NCBI GenBank assembly: GCA_963377175.1
Contig: CAUJNA010001239.1
Coordinates: 1-64,000, forward strand
Origin: Effrenium voratum
Taxonomy: Eukaryota > Sar > Dinophyceae > Suessiales > Symbiodiniaceae
DNA length: 64,000 nt
Direction: 5' to 3'
The notes beneath the pieces were generated by a model, which was not told where the DNA came from, searched no databases, and saw only the letters and a list, made by a program, of their open reading frames with translations. Numbering within the stretch: the stretch's first letter is position 1; each line of letters starts with the position of its first letter. Made by a program: the position numbers and the translations under genes. Of this stretch, positions 10,172 through 20,994 are shown piece by piece.

Positions 10172-10449
10172 TGCTTTGAAGTGAATGCTCTACGGCCACA
10201 CAGACCCTCTTGCACAAGACAACCCACACAACGGTGCCACCAGAACATGCGTGTCAAACAATCCTGTCTTGCGCGCCGATTCTTTCGCAGGCACAACGGT
10301 GAGAAAGGTCTGGAGCCGGGCATTTGTGGCCTTTCAGCCGCTTTGCCCTCGCGGGTAAGGAAATCCAGTCGCGCATTGTGGCCTGGACTGTATGGCTATT
10401 AACACGTGTGTGTGTTTTTGAAAAAATCCACGCACACAGACACGCCCGC

Positions 10450-10605
10450 ACCATGCCTAGTGGTTGCAGCTACAGGGGGCGGCTTAAACCACACATCTCC
10501 TTGTTGCCTAGTGGTTGCAGCTGCAGGGGGCGGCTTAAACCACACATCTCCTTGTTGCCTAGTGGTTGCAGCTGCAGGGGACGGCTTAAACCACATATCC
10601 TTGTT
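10450..10605. repeat. Three tandem copies of a 61-bp repeat
   Basis: The units read cctagtggttgcagct, then (g/a)caggggg(c)ggcttaaacc, then acacatctccttgttg. The third copy is slightly diverged. It lies just 3' of the retroelement block, so it may mark the breakpoint at which that element was truncated. Confidence 0.8.
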
Positions 10606-10676
10606 GTAGTGGCAACCCCACAGGCAGGGATCTGAACCCTTCATGGACAGCGTCTGTCACAATGTTTTCTTCCATT

Positions 10677-11801
10677 TCAAGCGCGATGGCCGGCAGCACC
10701 TCCCCCTCGGAATACCCGAACGTTCTCCATTTTGGCTCGTTGGCAATGAGCGCAGTACGGGTTCTTCGGGAGATGCGTCATCCGATGCCCCAGTGAGAGA
10801 GCGTCGGCTCTCCACTCTGCCTCAGTCCTGCATCTGTCTCTACCGTCAAGCTCAACGACAGGTTGAGCCTCGATCTTAGTGAAGACGGTCTTCCCCTTCC
10901 ATTTGAATCCCAGGGACCTGCCACCACCTTCAGCTCTCCAGTCGTCCTGAATGCAGTCAGCGTCCGCTCCCCCGATCGGCAGAATCGTGGAGGTGCGAGT
11001 GTCAGCAAGGTGATCGGTGTCGATAGGACAATCCGTATCTTCTGATATGAAGAGCGCTTGACGAGAAACGGCGTGATGCCTCGTAACGGTCTGACCATCG
11101 TCCGACATGATCCAATGGTCAGCATCTTCAGCATCGCGTCGTGGTGGATCATCCCTCTCAGGGGGAACATCCCTGCTCGAACTGCTACTGGCGGGCTCCG
11201 CGTGTAAGATAGGGACATAACCAGGAGATGCGGCTGGGGCCGGCAGAGCCACCATTCGCTCTTCATCTTCATCCTCGGGAACAGAAAGCATACATTTTCC
11301 GCTCGGAAGATAAAGAACGTTATTGATCACCTCGAGGGTTGCGACGGTGCCATTCGAGCTGATCAGTTCGGGCAACTGCCCGGCGTCCCATCTAAACGAG
11401 TATCCCATCTCCATGCACCGTTTCCCCACAGAAATGAGGGCAGGAGTGTTGGGCAGGATGTGGGCCTCAATCCTGTCGGGAAGATGCTCGGCAGAAGCAT
11501 CAATTCGCCCGTGCGTTCCCGTTATCCCGTTCGCGGTGCGCAACGAGTGACCAGGAAAAGATCTCGAAATGAGATACCTTTCGGAGTCGTTAAGCTCGTT
11601 CATCCCCACCAAGTCGATAGGACAGCCAGTGTCGACCAACCGCCTGATGCTTCTCTCTCCAGCTGATGCCGCAGGGATGACAGATCTCCGCGGCTCCCGG
11701 ACTATTTTTCTTCCACGGACCTGAGACTCCTCGGCCGGGGCGTCCTCCTCATCTATCAGGATGGACTCTCTGAGGCATTGAGCTCTAAACCTCGCCTGCA
11801 T
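10677..11801 (-). CDS. Retroelement aspartic protease and integrase zinc-finger region
   Basis: At about residues 50-60 lies RRLVDTGCPIDLVG, an aspartic protease active site (D-T-G), followed by NTPALISVGKRCMEMGYSF, a typical late-protease strand. An acidic linker follows, and near the C-terminus is HRMTHLPKNPYCAHCQRAKM, an H-x3-H...C-x2-C zinc finger like the N-terminal domain of integrases. The frame ends at GGGAAGHRA, exactly where the catalytic core should begin, so the element is truncated. It belongs with the upstream gag-like frames on the same strand. Confidence 0.65.
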   Translation of the reverse strand: MQARFRAQCLRESILIDEEDAPAEESQVRGRKIVREPRRSVIPAASAGERSIRRLVDTGCPIDLVGMNELNDSERYLISRSFPGHSLRTANGITGTHGRIDASAEHLPDRIEAHILPNTPALISVGKRCMEMGYSFRWDAGQLPELISSNGTVATLEVINNVLYLPSGKCMLSVPEDEDEERMVALPAPAASPGYVPILHAEPASSSSSRDVPPERDDPPRRDAEDADHWIMSDDGQTVTRHHAVSRQALFISEDTDCPIDTDHLADTRTSTILPIGGADADCIQDDWRAEGGGRSLGFKWKGKTVFTKIEAQPVVELDGRDRCRTEAEWRADALSLGHRMTHLPKNPYCAHCQRAKMENVRVFRGGGAAGHRA

Positions 11802-12340
11802 AACGTTCCTGACTCTCTCGGCTCGTGGCTGTACGCCTCACTCCTACTCCTATCGCCAGGCCTCCTTGTCCCAAGATCATCATCAACCACGAACTGCTGA
11901 ACGAAGGGGTCATCGATGAACGTGAGTTCGGGCTTGTTCGAAGGTTCAGGGATCCCGACATGGGTCTCCCTCCACTTCTTCGCCTGACTTTCGCTCGGGT
12001 AATACCAGAATTCTGTGACCGTGTTCATCCTCCTCGGCAAGAGACGGTAGAGAAACGATCTCCTTGTTCTGGGCTCCCACTGTAAGTCTTCAATGACCGC
12101 TCCAGTTCCGTCAACGCAGGTTCGTCGTCGAACGACCTGTGCCGACGTCGGCTTCCGCACGCCATTCTCATCAGTCGCTGAACCCCCCAATAGCCCTTGA
12201 AAAACCCTCGAGCCGATGTCCCTGCGAGTCCACCTTTTAAGATCACCTTCTACATTGGTGACGGCGTTCCTGACAGAGGATACGCTGTCGGTGGCCTCAG
12301 GGTACCGGCCCGACCCTTTCAAAAAGGCGTCCCCGGGCAT
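11756..12340 (-). CDS. Polyprotein linker segment between CCCH fingers and protease
   Basis: This frame joins the CCCH finger region to the protease frame and overlaps the latter by about 45 bases. It contains RRSFLYRLLPRRMNTVTEFW and EPSNKPELTFIDDPFVQQFV. It has no catalytic motif and makes sense only as linker of the same polyprotein. Confidence 0.4.
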   Translation of the reverse strand: MPGDAFLKGSGRYPEATDSVSSVRNAVTNVEGDLKRWTRRDIGSRVFQGLLGGSATDENGVRKPTSAQVVRRRTCVDGTGAVIEDLQWEPRTRRSFLYRLLPRRMNTVTEFWYYPSESQAKKWRETHVGIPEPSNKPELTFIDDPFVQQFVVDDDLGTRRPGDRSRSEAYSHEPRESGTLCRRGLELNASESPS

Positions 12341-15049
12341 GCGGGACTGTCAATGGGCCTGTGCGATTTCTCGGGCTCAGCATCCTTCCCGTCTTTGGGA
12401 TCCCGAGAGCCTTTCGCATTCTTGGCGTCTCTAGCCTTCTGGATCTCCTCCAGCGTCGGGTCCTCGTGTTTATACCTGCAGTCGCCATATCTCTCCATCC
12501 ACTTGCAGGTCTTCTTTCTCAACCCACTCGTTGCAGTATCCGGGAATGCTGGGAGATCGGGACCTCGTCAACGAGAGGTCGTGAGACCTCCGACAGTCCT
12601 TACCATATCGGCAACTTCCCCTGACGAACTTGCGGCAGACCTCAGGCTTCCGTGCGGTAGGCGTAGGAGACGAGGACCTCCTCCTGTCATCCTTCTGCCT
12701 CGGGCTCCTCTGGTCCTTCTGAGCGTCAAGATTTCTGCTCGCGGGCGGGACGGATTTGGACGTCGCGCCAGGCGACTGCCTTCGGTCCATACCCGTACCC
12801 GCGAGTGGAGATGGCCGACGAACTGTTCCAGGAGCAGCCGGACTTCTCTGACTCCTTCCGGCAGAAGGTGACCTTGCGTCAAGATCCTGCTGGAGTGCAG
12901 CTTGGTTGGTCTTCATCCTCCACCTATTCACCGCTTCTCGAGCGACCCTTAGCAACCACTTAAAGTTCTGCACCTTCGGATCTCCTTCAGCTCGCTCCCA
13001 CGTATTGATGTGGCGCAGGAGACGGTACCTTACTAACCTGCTGAAAGAAAATGTGCATTTCAGCTGCTCGTCAATGGGAACCTGAATCTGCGCTTCCACC
13101 ACCTCCCAGGAGTTAAGGAACTTCTCCAATTGGCTTTCCCCGCCTCCCTGGGTGATGGCCGGCATCTTCATTCCGAAGAGCTCCCCAATGAGGACCGTCT
13201 CTTGACCCTGCACACTTGCCCTGTGGTGGTCAATGATGCACCAAATGATCTTCGTGCTAGGGAAGCCCAGGCGAGGATTCTTGTGCGACTCAGCGGTCAG
13301 CTTGTCAATCCTTAACTTCAATGCTGGAGACTGGGTGCAGGCTCGGAGCGCAGAGCTCAACCTAGCATCTAGGGCCGGGTAGTCACACAGCACGTCCAAG
13401 TCGTCAAGTGATTTTGCATCCTCAGCCGACCTGACCCACGAGAGCGCGCACGTGCAATCATAGGTAAAGGCGTTCCTGGCGGCCTCCTTGGGCGCCGTCA
13501 ACCACCGCGAGAGCGTCGGCGCCGTGGGCTCCGGATCAAGAGTGATGTCCCTGCATCGGCTGGCTTCAGTGGGAAGACCAGTCCGCCCCATCTGCCCAGC
13601 GGTTGGACCGAACACCGAGGCCGGCAGAGCCCCTGTCCGATTCATGATCGCATTGCACTTTGCACAGGTGGACGTCAGTGGTAGAAAGCAACCCTCGCAC
13701 ACGCTTGCTCTGCACATGTTGCAGTTCTTGAAGATGTACCCCGGCGCTACCGGAACGTTGCACCCGGGGCACTTCCTCGGAGCATTCAGGCTTTCCCTAA
13801 TGCTCTCGGGTTCAAGATTGAAGGATCCCGCTGCCTTGCCGTCGGCATACCGGCCAGTAAAGGGATTGTTCGCTCCGCCGTCGGCAGGACGGCCAGCAAA
13901 CGGAGTGCTGGCAAAACCGTCGGCAGGATGACCAGCAAACGTATTCCCCCCGCAGCCATCGGCAGGACGGCCAGCTGTCGGGTTCGTAGCGTCCGCGTAC
14001 GGAACCGTCCTTGCACTTCTTTCCGAAGGAGGTTGATCTTCCGCTCGGGATTGACCCATCGGACCGGCGGCGCCATGGCCACTGGATCTCGGAGTCCCTT
14101 GTCCCTTTGAAGGGGTGGAAGGTCGATTCCCCGCAAACGGCAAATTGCTGTCCGCCTGGGCCGGGGCCAGGAGAAGAACCACCTTGCCCGGAAGGGGCAG
14201 AGGGGTCATGCCACTTGGCCTTCTTGCCAATCTTAATGCACGTGAAACAGATGCTCTCGTCCCCGATATCGACACCATGTGCTTCTTCGCCAATGCGATG
14301 TCAAGATCTCCAGCGAGCTGTTCCGCGCAGAACAGACGCCTGCATCTGCAGCAGTGGTCGACAAGACCTTCTGATCCGCAGTAACTGCACATATCAGTAG
14401 CCATCATGCAAGGAACGCACATCCGCGACCATCCGTCGTAGCAAGGCCGCCCACAGACCACTTTCTCACACTTCTTGCACTCGTGGTGCGGGGTACTATG
14501 CACATTGCCTTGGATCCCCTCCATCGCGCAGCGCCTGCTGTAACATTGATTGCACACGTCGGCCTGACAAGACTCACATATGTGCACGGCGTTGGGATGG
14601 ATTTCTCCCATTACAGCTTCATAAGGACACCGGGCAGGCCCTTCGCCTTCACTTCCCTTCCTCTCGCCCTTGCCAACTTCGGGGCTAGGCGAGTCATTAC
14701 GATTACTAGGAGGTACACCCGCAGCACCCGTGTTTCTCCATGGACGATCACGACGGGATTGGCCACCATACGAGCCCTTGCCGGATTCGCGCCTCCTCTC
14801 CCTACGACCTTCGCCTCCTTCCTCGGGGTCGGCATGACCACCGTGATGGGAAGCAGAGGATCGATCGTTCGCCTCAGACACTTCGTTCCGAGAGGCCGCT
14901 GCGACAAGCAACGGATTGACCTTCTCGTGCAACTCGGTGGCCTGCTTCTCAGCATTCTCGGACCTTCGTGCAATTGACCTTACCCGTGAGGAGATCTCCG
15001 ACTCAGAAACCTTCCTGTGCTCCGCACTCTCCCTGAGGCATTTAGACAT
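12319..15049 (-). CDS. Gag-like protein with Cys-rich region and CCCH zinc fingers
   Basis: The 859-residue frame (15049-12470) starts with a coiled-coil/basic stretch, then has a dense Cys/His region (about residues 145-260: CESCQADVCNQC, CKKCEKVVC, CVPC, CSYCG, CCRCRRLFC), four PADG repeats, another zinc-binding stretch (CPGCNVPV, CNMCRASVCEGC, CAKCN), and a helical capsid-like region (about 510-720: CIIDHHRASVQGQETVLIGE, FLNSWEVVEAQIQVP, FSRLVRYRLLRHINTWERA). It ends with a CCCH finger, CRKFVRGSCRYGKDCRRSH (C-x7-C-x5-C-x3-H). A second finger (KKTCKWMERYGDCRYKHED) continues in the next frame at 12522-12440, so a single-base frameshift lies at about 12510. CCCH rather than CCHC fingers are unusual for gag but fit dinoflagellate elements. 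Confidence 0.55.
13795..13990 (-). repeat. Protein-coding tandem repeat ((T/F)AGRPADG)
   Basis: Four in-frame units of about 15 residues in the gag-like frame read AGRPADG, AGHPADG, AGRPADG, TGRYADG with Gly/Asn/Phe spacers. At DNA level the units are near-identical (ccgtcggcaggacggccagc). Confidence 0.8.
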
Positions 15050-16248
15050 CTCCTCTCAGGACCTCTACTTCAGCAGCGACTAGGCGATCCCTTTCCTTCA
15101 ATGTCTCAAGAAGCTTCGTGGAGTCCTCCTCCTTTCGCTTCGCACTCTCCTGCGACGACATGACCGTCTCAACTTCGCTCTTTTGCTTCTTGAGCGCGGT
15201 TCCGACCACCTCCCTGAGCTTCAGAAGATCGAGCTTGTCTTTGGCGATCGCATTCTCAGACCTAGTCACTCTGTCCCCGATCTCGGCCAGCACTGCATCA
15301 CGGGTCGCGCCATCGACAGGGGCGCTTCCGCTAGCGGGACTTTTGCCATCAGAGGCAGAGGCGACCTTCTCCTCAATGACCGAGATCCTCGACATTGAAG
15401 ACCTCAGATCATTGCACATGACCTTGACGTTCCCCTCGAACGCACGCAGCCACTTCATGAGTCCCTGCTCTCGCATCGAGAAAGCCTTGACCCACTTGCC
15501 CTGGTCCTGTTTCAAGGCCTCAAGAGCTCGAAGCTTTCCATGCACCGCTTCGCCACGGCAGCCAGCTTCATTGCCGCATCCTTCCTCCCGGCGTCAAAAC
15601 GCTCCGCGGCCCTACGCTCAGCGTCAAGGAGGCGGGAGTCAACATGGTCGCGGCTTTCCTTGCTCACCGCGTCGATGCATGCTTTGGTTCCCTTCACAAT
15701 TGCGTTGGATCTCTCCTGCAAGGCTTTCTTGGCACTGGCCTCAGCCACATCAACACGGGCATGAGCTTTCTTCTCAACCTCATCAATGCCCAGCACAGTA
15801 CCTCGACGTCGAAGCTGGGCTTCAAGCCCATCAATCCGGCCGGAGAGCTTCCCGATGAGCTGATGGATTGTGGAGATGTCCCCACTGGTGAGCTCCGTCT
15901 GCACTGTGGAGTCCTGCATGGGTCGCGCGGCAGACGCACCCCCAGCTTGGCCACTTCCATGCTCACCTTGGGACTGACTTCCCTGACTGGGGGAAGCGCC
16001 AACAACTGCTCGACCCATCGAGTCATCGCCGTCAGAGTCGATCTCCGTCTTCTGTAGCTCCCGCGACCTGCGAAGTCTCTCCCCCGACGGGGGACATGAC
16101 GAGGACCTGACGCAGCCTCGGAAGACGAGGCTATGGGAACATCCACTCCGTCGAGAACGTCCGGCCATGTCTTAGTGATGCTCACTGTCGATGTTGGCCT
16201 CTGGGATCTCGCTGGGAGTTCTGAAAACCTGCGCAGCCGGAATAGCAT
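15042..16248 (-). CDS. Coiled-coil N-terminal part of the retroelement polyprotein
   Basis: Two abutting frames encode long charged helices: 16168-15512 (DISTIHQLIGKLSGRIDGLE, KKAHARVDVAEASAKKAL, DSRLLDAERRAAERFDAG) and 15545-15042 (MREQGLMKWLRAFEGNVKVM, RSENAIAKDKLDLLKLREVV, SAKRKEEDSTKLLETLKERD). They overlap by about 30 bases and probably formed one protein before a frameshift. Strand and contiguity link them to the downstream Cys-rich gag-like frame. No enzymatic motif. Confidence 0.45.
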
Positions 16249-16437
16249 CCGAGTCGTTCCTTCTCCTCCGGGTTCAGTAGCATGGGGCTGTCAGAGATGA
16301 GCTATGCAAAGGGAGACACCGCCGCGGCAACCTGACAGGGGTCGGCCGGGACAGTGGAAGGCTCATCAGAAGGGCCAGACTTTTCTCCTCCTGCACGCTG
16401 CCTGCTGCGCTGTTCGACGGCCGCCATGAGCCTGTCG

Positions 16438-17019
16438 TCATCCTGCTGCTCCAACTCCTAAAGATGCCTCCGTTGGGAGAGGCTCAGCTGCGGGCGGCAT
16501 GCCAGCACAGCCTCCCTCAGTCACTGGTGTGTGGACGGAGAAGAACTCCGGCGTCCCTATGTGAAAGAAAGTCCCGGCAGAGGACTGCTCCTGCTGCGCC
16601 CGATCTCCCGACATGGGACGAAAAGGCCCAGCGGTCGGGCCCTCAATGGGGTCGTCCAGAAGCTCACGTCTCGACTCGACAAGAGTCGGATTCTCAATGG
16701 GATCATCCAGAAGTCCCAGTACTGAATCTCTTGCATGCCCGTCATGACTCTCTCTCAATTCACCAAGAGCATCAACCAACCCATCATGACTCACGCAATC
16801 CACCAAACCCTCATGACCCCCAACCCCAGCATTCGAAGCAGCCCCGTGCAGCATCTGGCGTAGGATCCACTCCTCGTCAATCGCACCTGATGCAGACTCC
16901 ACAGGATCTTCGAATCCCGGCCGGGGATCCGGACCTGTCTCCAGTGGAAGGCTCGTCCAAGAAGTCCAGCTCCGTTGAGGGGCGGGGGGCCGGCAAGGCA
17001 ACCCCCGCCCCGTCCTCAT
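16438..17019 (-). CDS. Acidic low-complexity frame upstream of the gag-like region
   Basis: The 193-residue frame contains a duplicated motif (LLDDPIENPTLVESRRE, LLDDPIEGPTAGP) and His/Asp-rich stretches (GGHEGLVDCVSHDGLVDALG). It may be the extreme N-terminus or 5' leader of the polyprotein. The overlapping plus-strand frame looks less protein-like. Confidence 0.3.
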   Translation of the reverse strand: MRTGRGLPCRPPAPQRSWTSWTSLPLETGPDPRPGFEDPVESASGAIDEEWILRQMLHGAASNAGVGGHEGLVDCVSHDGLVDALGELRESHDGHARDSVLGLLDDPIENPTLVESRRELLDDPIEGPTAGPFRPMSGDRAQQEQSSAGTFFHIGTPEFFSVHTPVTEGGCAGMPPAAEPLPTEASLGVGAAG

Positions 17020-17417
17020 CCTGCAAACTCGTCATCGGAGACCTCGATGACTCCATTGGGCCACGACAAGTAGCCCGGTCACCAGCTTAGGCCGAGGCCT
17101 ACGGCTGATAACCTGGAGAAACCTGTGAGACCCCGTTACCCAAGTTCCCAAAAGGGGGAAAAACCGGGCTTCTCGACACAAGAAACCCACCCTTAAAGCA
17201 ATGCCCTTAGCCCCAAAGCACAGGGAAACCCACGCAGGTGACCAAGAGGAAGAGGAAGATTGAAGTAATGCTTGATGGTGTGGTTGAAGTAGTACAGGTT
17301 GCAGAGCAAGACCACAAATGAACACAAAGACCAACGAGGTATCAGAAGAGCAGGCGACGGCGCACCAACACGAACGCCTATGGCCCGGCCCGGATGCCGC
17401 CCCGCCCACGCCCCTTT

Positions 17418-17732
17418 TTACCTCACGCCAGACCTGTCGTCCACGTGCAGGCTTGAGCCAAGGCCGCAGAATCCACGGCCTTGGAACATGTACGAATACT
17501 TACTGATTGCATGCCAAACCACACCTCCAAATGACATAGCCATCTGCAAGACCAAAACATTAAACATCAAACTGGCCTTTTTCTCAAGCGCAAACTCATA
17601 ATCACAAAAGTTAGGAACCAAGTTGACATGATGTTCAAGTCCTTGACCTGTGGTGTCACAAAGGCTCCCATCAACTTCATCAGACTGAAGCCACCGACCA
17701 GCACCATCCATGGCTTGACACCTTCGGTTCAT
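17418..17732 (-). pseudogene. Orphan 5' exon of the NTPase family
   Basis: This segment matches the first part of the downstream units (CQAMDGAGRWLQSDEVDGSL, HHVNLVPNFCDYEF, VLVLQMAMSFGG) but is not followed by an NTPase body; upstream of 17400 the sequence is unrelated. It marks the left edge of the array. Confidence 0.6.
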
Positions 17733-18455
17733 GGCTACAACAAGGAGTGTGCCAACACCACTCCATGCAGTTTTACTCCATCCAATCTTCCTTAGTCTTT
17801 TTTAAATTATTTTACACATTGTCTAGGTTGGCTGAGTTTTGGTGAGGTGTTTTGTTGTAGGCTTCTGTGCTGAATCTATGCACATGCTTCTGTACAAGTA
17901 TGCTGTTGGAGTTGTTGATGATGTTGATGTGATGGTGTGTTGTTAGGTTTTTTGTGTGGTGTTTTGTGTACATGTTGCTGTGGGAGCTGGGGCGGGGTAT
18001 AGTATTGAACTGGGGGTTGAGGCTTTTTCAGGTCTTTCAGAGTCATGATCCTCGCGAACCTCATGTCACGACTCAAGGTCCATGCCTGGTTTCATTGCAG
18101 ATTTGCGAATCTCCAGGATCTGCTTCGTAGACAATGCCTTGAAGAAAGTCACGAGCCGGGGGACACAACTCACAGCCCTTCTTGTTCATCTTCAGGAAAA
18201 AACGAAAAAAGGGTAAAGCAAATCAAACATAAACACACCCGATTTCGGAAATGTTGAAGTGCAGGTGCATAGATTTGGATCAGCATGCCTGAATCATCTT
18301 TTTGCCTATTTGCGAATATCTGTGAATGGGATTTCAAAATGCACCATCTCACATAGCTGACACTATGCATGCGTTGTGCTTACGGGGCTGGAAAACATGC
18401 ACAAGCAAGACAGCGAAGGAGCTGAAGTCTTCCGTCCAATTTCGCAAAAGATCGG

Positions 18456-20240
18456 TCATGGATTTGCCAGTTGCGCTTCAGCGGCTTCCTTATGCAATTT
18501 GGAAGCAAAAAAGAAGCGCTTCTTGATAGGGTGAAAATACACAGCATGACAACTCTTGTTGCGAATTAGCGCGGCAAGCTCCCGAGGGAGGATGCGAATG
18601 CTGTTGGAAAACCTCTGGCATGCCTTCAGGATAAACTTTGAGGAGCTCTTGCGACATCTGGCGTCCGTTGAGCTTAGGATGAACCTGCAACTCCATGAAG
18701 CCGACAGCTTCTGCTGTAGCAAATCGCCGATACTCTTGCTTCGTGTCGTTCAATGATATTCCCTTCCTTGGCTTTCAAGAACACGCACAACAAAAACAAA
18801 TACGAGGTTCAAACACCGAAAAAGTAAATCATCATCCGTTCAGGCCAGGCGCTTCAGATTCTCACAGGCCTTCGCCAAGTCGCCAATCCGGAAGCCACCT
18901 GAAATGAACTCAAAGTCCCCCCCCCCCCGAAAAAACGCTTGAACGCAGCAAGCACACCTTCATCAATCAACATGTTGTTGTATTGAGCTGAAGCACAAGC
19001 ATCCACGAAGTCTTTCCAATTCTTCTCATGCCCATGCAGTGCCAAAAACTCCTTCGTTTCTTCCTCCGTCAAGTCAGCAACCCAAATGTCTTCCTGTCTT
19101 GCAGTTCCACCAGCATCGAAAGCCAGCGCCACTGCCGCCGAGGAGGCTGATACAATCACCTTGGACAAAGGATAATTGGACGTAACTACATTCACTCAAC
19201 ATGGTTTTGTTTGAAGCCTTTGAATTTAGCATTGAAGCCGGGGGGCATGAATGGCACTTCCGATTTTGTCCGTCGCCACATCCTTCGCAGTAGAAGAGAT
19301 TAAGTTGATGCCTCGGCAAGCGGAACGGAAACAACAAGACTAGGGCAAAATGCGTTACAGCATCGCTAGAAAACTGAAAAAAACATATTTTGTCCAGCCA
19401 GTCCTTCGGTGGTTGTACGAGGGACTTCAAGAAGAAGGATTGGAAACTTGGTGAGGTTGTTGGGGAAGTCCTTGAGCTTCTCGCGCACTCGCCGCATGAC
19501 CTCTTTGAACAGCCCTTCGTCATCTACTCCCAGTTGCTTGCACATCCGATCTGCCCAATCGGCACTTCTGATGGTGAATCGAACAACACCTCGCACCCCG
19601 CGCAAGGCTTCTTCTGTTGCCACAGACTTTCCTGACTGGTACCGACCCCCAATGATGGTCGCATGTTGTTGCCAGCTCTCAACGCGGTTCTGGATAGTTC
19701 CCATCACTGGCCTTTGGATGACCTCGTCTTGCGGCCTGCTGGGCTCAAAAGGTTTCATGGCCTTTGCCACTGCTGCTCGGATTTTGCCCTCGGAAGAGGC
19801 TTTGAACGCCGCCACCAATTGCCCAAATGCGAAGGCTGCACTTGCCACGCTAATGAAGAAGTCGCGGTTTCGCACAACGTCGTCAACGAATTGTTGAAAA
19901 TCCCTTCCCGACGTGTCAGAGGCATAGGCTGGGGCTGCCATGATGCATGAGCCAACCACATGCCCAATGCCGCGGGGCCCAAGGCGTGGTGGGCATCTCA
20001 CTGGAACCGCCTCCAAATGACATAGCCATCTGCAAGACGAAAACATGAAACATCAAACTGGCCTTTTCTTACGCACAAACGCATAACCACAGGAGTTAGG
20101 AACCAAGTTGACATGATGTTCATGTCCTTGACCTGTGGTGGTGGCACGAAGGCTCCCATCAACTTCACCAGACTGAAGCCACCAACCAGCACCATCCATG
20201 GCTTGACACGCTTTTGGTGCCTTTGGTTCATCGGGTTCAT
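18456..20240 (-). CDS. P-loop NTPase family protein, array copy 2
   Basis: After a variable N-terminal region (VLVGGFSLVKLMGAFVPPP) the body at 20046-18850 has an alpha-helical lead (GRDFQQFVDDVVRNRDFFIS), then HATIIGGRYQSGKSVATEEA, which is a Walker A (GxxxxGKS), RGVVRFTIRSADW, and LTKFPILLLEVPRTTTEG, a Walker B-like strand. A frame break of about 150 bp (probable intron) precedes IVSASSAAVALAFDAGGT and RQEDIWVADLTEEETKEFL. The last exon (18753-18456) ends NKSCHAVYFHPIKKRFFFAS and LHKEAAEAQLANP. The fold order resembles STAND/KAP-like or Crinkler-type NTPases, but this is only a resemblance. A poly-C run at 18918-18927 disturbs the frame near AFKRFF. Confidence 0.6.
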
Positions 20241-20994
20241 GGCTACAACAAGGAGTGTGCCAACACCACTCCATGCACTTCTACTCCATAATATTTCTTA
20301 GTATTGTAAACATTATTTTACACATTGTCTAGGTTGGCTGAGTGTTGCTGGTGTTTTGTTGTAGGCTTCTGTGCTGAATCTATGCACATGCTTCTGTACA
20401 AGTATGCCGTTGGGGTGTTAATGACGTTGATGTGATGGTTTCTTGCTAGGTTTTTTGTGGTGTTTGGTGTACATGTTGCTGTGGGAGATGGGGCGGGGTA
20501 TAGTATTGAACTGGGGGTTGAGGCTCTTTCTTGTCTTTCAGAAGTCATGATCCTCGCGAACCTCATGTCACGACTCACCTGGCCAAAAAAAACAGCAGCC
20601 AAGCTGCAAAGACTCCAAGGTCCATGTCGGGTTTCATTGCGCGCGAAGCTTCAGGATCTGCTTCGTGGACAATGCCTTGATTAAAGCCACGACTTGGGGG
20701 ACACAACTCGCAGCCCTTCTTTTTCATCCTCAAGAGAAAAAATGAAAAAGGGAAAAACAAATCAAACAGAAGCACACCCGTTTTCGGAACTGTTGAAGTG
20801 CAGGTGCATAGATTTGGATCAGCATGCCTGAATCGTCTTCTGACCTATTTGCGAATATCCTTGAATGGGATTAACAAATGCACCATCTCACATAGCTGCC
20901 ACTATGCATGCGTTGCGTGTATGGGGCCGGAAAACATGCACAAGCAAGACAGCGAAGGAGCTGAAGTCTTCCGACCATTTTCGCAAAAGATCGG

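Larger units (their letters stand above)
10677..17019 (-). mobile_element. Degenerate LTR-retrotransposon-like element (gag, protease, integrase N-terminus)
   Basis: A minus-strand series of overlapping frames reads as one polyprotein in gag-pol order: coiled-coil N-terminus, Cys-rich region, CCCH fingers, aspartic protease, integrase zinc finger. It stops at about 10680 before any integrase core or reverse transcriptase. Frame changes occur at about 15040-15545, 12510 and 11760-11800. I see no LTRs or target-site duplication. A Ty1/copia-like assignment is inferred from domain order only. Confidence 0.6.

Noticed and set aside
10726..10740. Partial match (ccattttggctc) to the dinoflagellate spliced leader
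   Set aside because: Only about 12 bases match, the flanking SL bases are wrong, and the segment is explained by the coding sequence of the integrase zinc finger on the other strand.
12197..12871. Plus-strand frame of 224 residues, and similar plus-strand frames at 13488-13931 and 15118-15858
   Set aside because: They are antisense shadows of the gag-like polyprotein, which has recognisable zinc fingers and a protease.
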